From Loktanella sp. D2R18 (GTDB lineage Bacteria > Pseudomonadota > Alphaproteobacteria > Rhodobacterales > Rhodobacteraceae), in NCBI RefSeq assembly GCF_003318235.1, contig NZ_QOCG01000019.1, positions 62,001 through 126,000 on the forward strand: DNA of 64,000 nucleotides. The letters are read 5' to 3'. How positions within the stretch are numbered: the first letter of the stretch is position 1; the number at the start of each line of letters is the position of its first letter. The notes under the pieces are model-generated. The model worked only from the letters and a program-made list of their open reading frames with translations, made no database searches and was not told the origin of the DNA. Positions 56,161 through 64,000 of this stretch are shown piece after piece. The position numbers and the translations under genes are program-made.

Positions 56161-56928
56161 ATGAACCCAAATTCAGTTCTTGGACGGCTCGCGCAAAGGG
56201 TATCGCTCGCGCGGTGGGCAAAGGCTGCGCGCGCTGCAAATAGCACCGAACTGACCAAACTGCGCGCGCTGCGCCAAAATGCACGGCAGTTATTGGCGCC
56301 ACTGCAAGAGCTTAACCAAATCGCGGAAACCCGTCTAGCACGCCCGCGTATCGGGTCCACCACATTTGCCCGCCCTGTTGGCACCGACTGGTCCTGGCGG
56401 CCAATGGTTTGGCGGGCTGCCCTACCCAAACGCGGGCTGGCCCCTGCAAAAAACAAAGACAGGCTAGGCCACGAGATTGGAATTTTCCACGACTGCAAAC
56501 AGCCCGAAATCACGTTGTCGCAATACCGCAATTCTGACTCCGATGATCTGGCGGCATATGGTGTCGCACTTGAGGTATTTCATTTCGACGGGAGCTTCTT
56601 GTCACTTGTGCTTGATCTGCCTACATCGGCCTGTGATGGGTTAAAAAAACGGCATGTTCTTGAAATTGCCGCTGTCATCGACCGCGAGGTACCGATCAAC
56701 ATTTATGCGCGGCTGAACCTGAAACATGGCCCCAATACAGAGCAATCCCTTTTGACGTTGCCAGCAGAGCATCGTGAATCCTCGGTCGCATTTGATCTCG
56801 CGTATATGCAAGTCAATGAAGCCCGCGCAGAAAAAATCTGGATCGACCTCTTGTTCGAAACCCCGCAAATGAACAAAATTACGATCCGCGATGTTACCGT
56901 TTGCCGCTATCCACGCGCGGAAATCTAG
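56161..56928 (+). CDS. Hypothetical protein (possible DUF6478)
   Basis: A 255-residue cytoplasmic protein. The N-terminal half is basic and Arg-rich (RLAQRVSLARWAKAARAANSTELTKLRALRQ, with a later PRPVGTDWSWRP-type stretch); the C-terminal half has LEVFHFDGSFLSLVLDLP and LKKRHVLEIAAVIDREVPINIYARLNLKHG. It may belong to DUF6478, though I am not certain of that label. Function is unknown. It is part of the trio after ilvD. Confidence 0.65.
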   Translation: MNPNSVLGRLAQRVSLARWAKAARAANSTELTKLRALRQNARQLLAPLQELNQIAETRLARPRIGSTTFARPVGTDWSWRPMVWRAALPKRGLAPAKNKDRLGHEIGIFHDCKQPEITLSQYRNSDSDDLAAYGVALEVFHFDGSFLSLVLDLPTSACDGLKKRHVLEIAAVIDREVPINIYARLNLKHGPNTEQSLLTLPAEHRESSVAFDLAYMQVNEARAEKIWIDLLFETPQMNKITIRDVTVCRYPRAEI

Positions 56929-56943
56929 GGCGAAGGATATAGG

Positions 56944-57309
56944 ATGACCAAATATACACTCACAAAAACCCGGATCGAGAACGGTATTTGGCATGGTGTG
57001 CTGACCGGCGGCGGCAACACACAACCGCAACTCACCGCGACCCATCAAGGCGTAAAACTGTCCGAGGTTGCACTAGAGCATGACACCACCCAAAACTACT
57101 GGATGGTCGCAGTTACGGTGCCAGCAGCGGCGATCACCGAAGGAATACAAACCGTTCTGATTAGCGATGAAAACGGTACAAAGCTCGCCAGCTTTTCGTT
57201 GGTTGCGGGGGGCCCTCTGGAAGATGATATTCGCGCCGAAGTTGACCTTTTACGCGCTGAGTTGGACCTGCTCAAATCCGCGTTCCGGGCACATTGCAAC
57301 AATAGTTGA
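56944..57309 (+). CDS. Small hypothetical protein, third in trio
   Basis: A 121-residue protein with a predicted beta-sandwich part (LTKTRIENGIWHGVLTGGGNTQPQLTATHQG, VALEHDTTQNYWMVAVTVPAAAI) and a C-terminal amphipathic helix (VDLLRAELDLLKSAFRAHC), which looks like a dimerisation or partner-binding helix. No signal peptide. AAGGATATAGG precedes its ATG, 15 bp after the previous gene. No function can be assigned. Confidence 0.65.
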   Translation: MTKYTLTKTRIENGIWHGVLTGGGNTQPQLTATHQGVKLSEVALEHDTTQNYWMVAVTVPAAAITEGIQTVLISDENGTKLASFSLVAGGPLEDDIRAEVDLLRAELDLLKSAFRAHCNNS

Positions 57310-57379
57310 AAGTCAAATTCCGCCAATTCATATGACAAGACAGACTACCAATCGAAAAGCCCCAGTCTTGCCTTTAATC

Positions 57380-57808
57380 TTAGGTACATGCCTTAACCGC
57401 ATCGTTATTTGCATCTACCAGTTCTACCAATTTTTCCTCAGAAATGCCGAGATTTTGCCCAAGAGCTCTTACGTCAGACAGGCCGTCATTTTTCCCTGAT
57501 TGCATAACGCCCACGAAGATAATCCGTGCCGCGTCCAATTCATCTGGATGAGAGCCCTCTAAATTAGCGGCCGCACAACTGCATCCACGCAGTGAAATTG
57601 AATTATGCATAAATCTTAGATAGCTTATGGGGCCGTCATCTTTACGCCATGAGGTCGCAAAAACACCCTGACAGGCTATTACGTATTCCAGCCCCTGTTC
57701 GGACAGCGTATATTTCGAGGCTGCAATTTGTTCACGTATCCCGTAGGAAATAAGCGGGACACAAATAGCAGCGGCGATCATAGTTATGTGACGAGTTAGC
57801 TTCTTCAA
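57380..57808 (-). CDS. Hypothetical protein with N-terminal anchor
   Basis: A 142-residue protein with a hydrophobic N-terminus (about residues 10-22), which may be a signal or anchor, then a soluble domain rich in cysteine (ACQGVF, RGCSCAA) and ending AVKACT. I do not recognise it. It is convergent with the trio and separated from fadH by about 180 bp. Codon use looks less GC-rich than its neighbours, a possible sign of transfer. Confidence 0.55.
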   Translation of the reverse strand: MKKLTRHITMIAAAICVPLISYGIREQIAASKYTLSEQGLEYVIACQGVFATSWRKDDGPISYLRFMHNSISLRGCSCAAANLEGSHPDELDAARIIFVGVMQSGKNDGLSDVRALGQNLGISEEKLVELVDANNDAVKACT

Positions 57809-57895
57809 TCTTTCATTACCTTTTCAAAGTGGTTTGTCGCCCTACGCAACTATAGCCACCGGCAGCTTTTTTCCGCATAATTACCCCCAGTATAA

Positions 57896-60013
<2,118 letters not shown>

Positions 60014-60081
60014 CTCAAACGTGAAAATCGCCTTGAAACAAGCGATTATCTGTCAGAAACGTGGCTGATACCCCGGATTTG

Positions 60082-60108
60082 TCAGGCATATGTCCCATTC
60101 CTGCCTGA
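60082..60108. promoter_or_regulatory. Inverted repeat upstream of the LysR gene
   Basis: TCAGGCA and TGCCTGA separated by 13 bases lie 47 bp before the LysR start. LysR-type regulators often bind such interrupted inverted repeats to control themselves. It could instead be a weak terminator for fadH, though no T run follows. Confidence 0.4.
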
Positions 60109-60154
60109 TTTCACCGTCAAGAAATACGGGTGAAGTTAGATTTTAGGAATGTGT

Positions 60155-61060
60155 ATGGATCGCCTGACAGAAATGGAAGCCTTTGCTACGGTTGTTGACC
60201 AAGGCGGTTTCACGGATGCGGCTAAAAAGATGGGGATTTCAAAATCCGCCGTTTCCAAACATGTTTCCTCGCTTGAAGCACGCCTTGGCGCGCGCCTGCT
60301 CAACCGAACGACGCGCCGGGTCAGCCCAACCGAAATCGGACTTGCCTATTACGATCGTGCTTGCCGTGTTTTGAACGACGCCGGCGAAGCGGATGCGCTT
60401 GTGACCTCAATGCAATCCGCGCCCTCTGGCCTATTGCGGATCAGTGTCGCCACCGATTTTGGGGTAAACCACCTGTCGCCTGTGCTGGGTGATTTCTTGC
60501 GCGAATTTCCAGACATCACGGTCAACATGGTGTTGAACAATCGTTACGTCGAACTAATTTCCGAAGGCTTCGACATGGCCGTGCGTATTGGTGAACTGGA
60601 AGACAGCACACTGCGCGCGCGCAAGTTGTCAGAAACCACCCGCCGCATGATCGCAAGCCCCGCCTATTTTGAACAATACGGGCGACCAGAAAAGATCGAC
60701 GATCTGAACGATCACAAGCTATTGCACTATTCCAATCAGGCAAACTCTGCCGTGTGGAAATTAACCGCACCTTCTGGCGAAAAGCGCCAAGTGCGCACGG
60801 CTGGGTGGTTGACGGTGAATGATGGTCAATCGCTTCTGAACGCATGCGTAAGCGGTTTGGGAATCGCCTATTTGCCATCGTTCTTATACGCGGATGCGCT
60901 GCGGCAAGGTCTGGTCGAAGAAGCCATCCCTGACCTTCCCGTTGAAACCCAAGGCATCTATGCCGTCTACCCGCCGGGACGGTTTACACAACCCAAGGTG
61001 CGGGCATTCATTGATTTTCTTGCGCACGCATTCGCCGATAAAAACCCCAACACTTGGTAA
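60155..61060 (+). CDS. LysR-type transcription regulator
   Basis: A 301-residue regulator with an N-terminal winged helix-turn-helix (MDRLTEMEAFATVVDQGGFTDAAKKMGISKSAVSKHVSSLEARLGARLLNRTTRR) and a periplasmic-binding-protein-like effector domain (VATDFGVNHLSPVLGDFLREFP). The ATG at 60155 has AGGA six bases before it, better than the ATG at 60149. Genes it controls are not evident; neighbours are fadH upstream and a diguanylate cyclase downstream. Confidence 0.93.
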   Translation: MDRLTEMEAFATVVDQGGFTDAAKKMGISKSAVSKHVSSLEARLGARLLNRTTRRVSPTEIGLAYYDRACRVLNDAGEADALVTSMQSAPSGLLRISVATDFGVNHLSPVLGDFLREFPDITVNMVLNNRYVELISEGFDMAVRIGELEDSTLRARKLSETTRRMIASPAYFEQYGRPEKIDDLNDHKLLHYSNQANSAVWKLTAPSGEKRQVRTAGWLTVNDGQSLLNACVSGLGIAYLPSFLYADALRQGLVEEAIPDLPVETQGIYAVYPPGRFTQPKVRAFIDFLAHAFADKNPNTW

Positions 61061-61126
61061 GCCCGCGATCGGTTTTCTTTGCGCGATTAAACCTGAATTA
61101 ATGAAGCGGCGCTATTTTCGCGCCCT

Positions 61127-61882
61127 ATGATAGATACCTGGTTTGACAAGCTTATGCGCATCTTGGAACCTCGCAGCGGAACAGCCGTTGTCGGGCGGTT
61201 TGCAATGGTTGTGTGCCTTATCGCCCTCGTGAACCTAGGCTTTATGCAGGCGTATGGGCTGTCGCACCTCGTGACGCCGCTTTATTATATATTACATGCG
61301 GTATTTGTGGGCGGGCCTTTTGTTTTATTTGCCCTCGCCGTCATCGTTTTTCAGATCCAATTGCAGCGCAAACTATCGTTCTTGTCACGCAAAGATGGGC
61401 TAACGGGGCTCAATAACCGGCGCACTTTTTTGGAACAGACTGACAGCCGACGTAAAGATTGCAAACATGGGGTGCTCTTGCTTATTGACGCCGACAATTT
61501 CAAGCGCATCAACGATACATATGGGCATCAAACAGGCGATCTTTGCCTGAAACGCATCGCCGAAACGCTTCGTAAAAATGTGCGCCACGATGATATCATT
61601 GGCCGGGTTGGCGGTGAGGAATTTGCTTTATTCTTGCGCAACACATCGCTTGAACAAGCACGCGCCGTTGGTGAACGCCTGACAAAACCCATCATATTTC
61701 GCCCCGCTAATAGGAGTAGCGCGCGCGATCTACGGGTCACACTTTCGGTCGGTGCGGCGATGAATTTTGCGGATCAACCGTTGGAAACATTGTTCGCCCG
61801 CGCCGATCAAGCCTTATACAAGGCAAAAGCGGACGGGCGCGCACGGCTTGTCGTGTGGACAGAGCTGCTACCTATGCACTGA
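61127..61882 (+). CDS. Membrane diguanylate cyclase
   Basis: Makes the second messenger cyclic di-GMP. The 251-residue protein has two N-terminal membrane helices (about 22-42 and 55-78) and a GGDEF domain with the active-site GGEEF at 162-166. A product-inhibition I-site RHDD (153-156) lies exactly five residues upstream, so feedback control by c-di-GMP is expected. The conserved DADNFKRINDTYGHQTGD region is intact. Its stop is 2 bp from the convergent OmpA-like gene. Confidence 0.95.
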   Translation: MIDTWFDKLMRILEPRSGTAVVGRFAMVVCLIALVNLGFMQAYGLSHLVTPLYYILHAVFVGGPFVLFALAVIVFQIQLQRKLSFLSRKDGLTGLNNRRTFLEQTDSRRKDCKHGVLLLIDADNFKRINDTYGHQTGDLCLKRIAETLRKNVRHDDIIGRVGGEEFALFLRNTSLEQARAVGERLTKPIIFRPANRSSARDLRVTLSVGAAMNFADQPLETLFARADQALYKAKADGRARLVVWTELLPMH

Positions 61883-61883
61883 T

Positions 61884-62864
61884 TTAGTCAGTCGTTGACG
61901 TAACGATCACTTCAACCCGGCGATTTTCTTGACGCCCAGCTTCCGTCAAGTTGGAAGCAATCGGGGCCAAATACCCCATGCCTTCCGCCGCGAGTTGCGC
62001 GCGCGCAACCCCATAGTCAGAAACCAGTCGCTCCATCACAGATCCCGCACGCCGTTTAGAAAGCGCAATATTTGCATCAAGCGATCCGGACGCATCGGTA
62101 TGCCCGACAAGCGCGACTTCGCGATCCGGATGGTCCGCGAGATAGTCTGCCAGCGCCTGTAGCGAACCCATATTGCCAGCCGCCAATTGTGACGACCCGG
62201 TTTCAAAGGTTAAATCTGCCAAGATCGCGTGACCGCTCTCCCCAAGCTGATCCGCGAGACTGCCAGTGTTAACTTGCTCGATTGCACCCAGTGCCGGTCC
62301 CACGGCGACCGTGGCCAGCTTCGCTGTCTGGGTTTCAGGTCCGACATGCACGACTTGCACAAATCCTGCTTGCGCGGTTCGGGTGACCAACAAGGTCAGT
62401 TGTTCGGGGCCATCCGCCCCAATCCGCACCGCCGACAAGAATCGGAAATCACCGATGTTGATCCGCATTTCTGGTGGCGGCAGTGTCATCGTGCCAAAAC
62501 GAAAATCAAAGCCACCACAGGCCTCTGTCTGACATTCGAACACAATCTGATAGCGGTCATCACGCACCTGATCACGCAAGGGGCGCAGCAGTTGCAAAGT
62601 CGTAAGCCCCTGCGTGTCGATCCGCCATGCCTGTTTGGTCACGGTACCTTCGACCGTTTCGACGGGCAAAACGCCGTTCGCCCAGATATCGACGGGCATT
62701 GCATAGCTATCTAAGGCAGAAATACTCTGCGTTTGTAGCGTCGCATTGCTGGGGAATTGTAGTGTTTCAGCACCGCCCGCCGTCCCCAAGGCCCACAGCA
62801 AACAAGTACCCGCTGTACACCAGCTGGGAACTAAGGTCGCGATGGGGCGTAGGATACAATTCAA
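61884..62864 (-). CDS. OmpA-family outer-membrane protein
   Basis: A 326-residue exported protein with a signal-like N-terminus and a C-terminal OmpA peptidoglycan-binding domain (about 210-325): LTFETGSSQLAAGNMGSLQALADYLADH, GHTDASGSLDANIALSKRRAGSVMERL and NRRVEVIV. The middle region is uncharacterised. It starts with TTG at 62864, seven bases after GGAG inside the end of the GNAT gene, so the two are likely coupled. Confidence 0.9.
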   Translation of the reverse strand: MNCILRPIATLVPSWCTAGTCLLWALGTAGGAETLQFPSNATLQTQSISALDSYAMPVDIWANGVLPVETVEGTVTKQAWRIDTQGLTTLQLLRPLRDQVRDDRYQIVFECQTEACGGFDFRFGTMTLPPPEMRINIGDFRFLSAVRIGADGPEQLTLLVTRTAQAGFVQVVHVGPETQTAKLATVAVGPALGAIEQVNTGSLADQLGESGHAILADLTFETGSSQLAAGNMGSLQALADYLADHPDREVALVGHTDASGSLDANIALSKRRAGSVMERLVSDYGVARAQLAAEGMGYLAPIASNLTEAGRQENRRVEVIVTSTTD

Positions 62865-62868
62865 CAGG

Positions 62869-63591
62869 TTACTCCGGCAACATCCGATAGTGGTACTGTC
62901 CCACAGGGGTCATGCCAAGGGACGTATAAAGCGCATTTGCGGCCACGTTTTCTTGGGTTGTCACGAGCGTGAGATAGGCCGCGCCCTGCGCCTGCGCCCA
63001 ATGTGCCGCCGCAATCGTCAAATCCCGCGCAAGCCCTTTGCGGCGGTGCGCAGCTGAAACCTCAAGTGCGTGGATCATCGCACAATCCCCCGCAATTGCG
63101 ACATAAACACTGCCTGCGGGCGCATCACCGACTCGGCCAAGAAGCGTCACCTTGGGATCGCGGGCGCGGTCCATAATCGCGATCCGCCCCGGCCCGATCC
63201 CACCTTGCGCCCAAATCTCAACCTGCACCGCCAGCGGCGGCCAAGCCGCAAAACTGCGCTCCGGGTCGCGTGGGTGCGCGATATCCGCTACCGCAGCGGC
63301 GTACATATGCACTGGGTCTTTGATCACATATCCGCGTTCAGCCAACATAGCATCAAGCCGTTCCTCGCCCGCACGGATCATAAAAAGCGGGCGCTGCCCG
63401 CCGTCAATCATCGCCGCTTGGGCGATTGCGATGTCGGTTTCTTGAAAAGATTGCTCTGCGGTTGCGGCATTGACCCGACTGCTATTGCTATCGTCAAGCC
63501 GGACGGTCCAAGGGCCCAGAGCCTGTTTCACGGCGGCGGGCCAGGTCCCCTCGATTACCGCATATAGCTTTCGTGCATCTGGAAAACTCAT
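62869..63591 (-). CDS. GNAT-family acetyltransferase
   Basis: A 240-residue protein with a C-terminal GNAT domain (about 130-235): CAMIHALEVSAAHRRKGLARDLTIAAAHWAQAQGAAYLTLVTTQENVAANALYTSLGM, including the acetyl-CoA loop RRKGLAR. The N-terminal part is unlike a standard GNAT and may be a second diverged copy (FMIRAGEERLDAMLAERGYV). Substrate unknown. It overlaps the CinA-like gene by 4 bp and the OmpA gene closely follows. Confidence 0.88.
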   Translation of the reverse strand: MSFPDARKLYAVIEGTWPAAVKQALGPWTVRLDDSNSSRVNAATAEQSFQETDIAIAQAAMIDGGQRPLFMIRAGEERLDAMLAERGYVIKDPVHMYAAAVADIAHPRDPERSFAAWPPLAVQVEIWAQGGIGPGRIAIMDRARDPKVTLLGRVGDAPAGSVYVAIAGDCAMIHALEVSAAHRRKGLARDLTIAAAHWAQAQGAAYLTLVTTQENVAANALYTSLGMTPVGQYHYRMLPE

Positions 63592-64000
63592 GCAGAAAAC
63601 ACCTTCTTTAGCGCTATAAACGCCGAATCAAGCTGCACAATATCGCTTCCACGCAGCACAAGATTGGTACCATATTGGCCATCTTTTTGAAACGGGTAGG
63701 ACCCGACAGAAAGATCGCTGTGCTGTTCTGCAAAGGCGGTCAAGCGCGCGGCAACATCCCCTTCGCCTTGCATCAATGGCAAGGTGCGTGACTGCAATGG
63801 CGCGCCACCTGTCATAGCCGGCAGAATGCTTGCGACCATGGCCTGAAACACCGACGGCACCCCTGCCATGACATGTACGTTGCCCAACGTAAATCCGGGG
63901 GCAACGCTGACAGGGTTATCGATGAGCACGGCCCCATCTGGAATGCGGGCCATGCGCAACCGCGCGGCGTTCAGCTCCTTGCCGGACGCATCATAATGCG
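63588..64000 (-). CDS. Partial CinA-like molybdopterin-binding domain
   Basis: Cut by the right edge. The sequence reads leftward from the edge as HYDASGKELNAARLRMARIPDGAVLIDNPVSVAPGFTLGNVHVMAGVPSVFQAMV, matching the end of the competence/damage-inducible CinA N-terminal domain (MoaB/MogA-like), then TLPLMQGEGDVAARLTAFAEQHSDLSVGSYPF. The start lies outside. Overlap with the GNAT gene (ATGA) suggests one transcript. Confidence 0.9.
   Translation of the reverse strand, partial: HYDASGKELNAARLRMARIPDGAVLIDNPVSVAPGFTLGNVHVMAGVPSVFQAMVASILPAMTGGAPLQSRTLPLMQGEGDVAARLTAFAEQHSDLSVGSYPFQKDGQYGTNLVLRGSDIVQLDSAFIALKKVFSA

Overview
The window looks like chromosomal core sequence from a marine alphaproteobacterium of the Rhodobacterales (Roseobacter group). 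Pointers to this are S-formylglutathione hydrolase, ETF-ubiquinone oxidoreductase, a DUF1244 protein, the DgcN/DgcA D-glutamate pair, a YHYH protein, the folC-accD pair, and several small hypothetical proteins of a type usual in that group. This is inferred from gene content, not from a marker-gene comparison. Genes are tightly packed, with many 4-bp ATGA overlaps and no gap over 300 bp. I found no rRNA, tRNA, CRISPR array, insertion sequence or prophage module.

Layout. 1-9.4 kb: a gene cut by the left edge, a beta-carbonic anhydrase, zapE and an MFS transporter, then a long minus-strand block (alpha/beta hydrolase, ornithine-cyclodeaminase-like enzyme, HAD phosphatase, UPF0178 protein, fghA, AEC transporter, a membrane protein, greA). 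9.6-19.9 kb: ETF-QO, a DUF4139 protein, an EamA exporter, asd, a secreted YHYH protein, a divergent Lrp-type regulator and alanine dehydrogenase, mscL, a glutathione S-transferase and a YtoQ protein. 19.9-28.8 kb: the pheS-pheT region with two small genes between them, a YrbL-like kinase-fold protein, a secreted lysozyme-like protein, rpmI-rplT, pyruvate kinase and DUF1244.

28.9-36.5 kb: a D-amino-acid gene set (dgcN-dgcA-dat) with its own terminator, glnK-amtB for ammonium, and a class A penicillin-binding protein. 36.7-43.3 kb: a plus-strand run starting with a type I secretion ABC transporter and its HlyD adaptor, then ridA, a glycerophosphodiesterase, a FemAB/GNAT-like protein, phhB and an MscS channel. 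43.4-51.9 kb: peroxiredoxin, a ferredoxin-reductase-like flavoprotein, rsmD, a HAD phosphatase, ispE, a large TPR protein, a small secreted protein, folC and accD. 52-64 kb: an orphan protein with a contractile-injection-type leader, a CPBP protease, ilvD followed by three uncharacterised genes, fadH, a LysR regulator, a diguanylate cyclase, an OmpA-like protein, a GNAT enzyme and a CinA-like domain cut by the right edge.

Most of the window is housekeeping. Nitrogen handling is a recurring theme: ammonium uptake and PII, alanine dehydrogenase with an Lrp regulator, D-glutamate catabolism, and an ornithine-cyclodeaminase-like enzyme. The strongest candidate for something undescribed is the orphan protein at 52080-52748. 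Its N-terminus resembles the leader repeat of cargo proteins linked to extracellular contractile injection systems, yet no injection-system gene lies nearby. Secondary candidates are the gene trio after ilvD, the two small genes inside the phe region, the kinase-fold YrbL-like gene, and a family of short palindromic repeats at gene ends.
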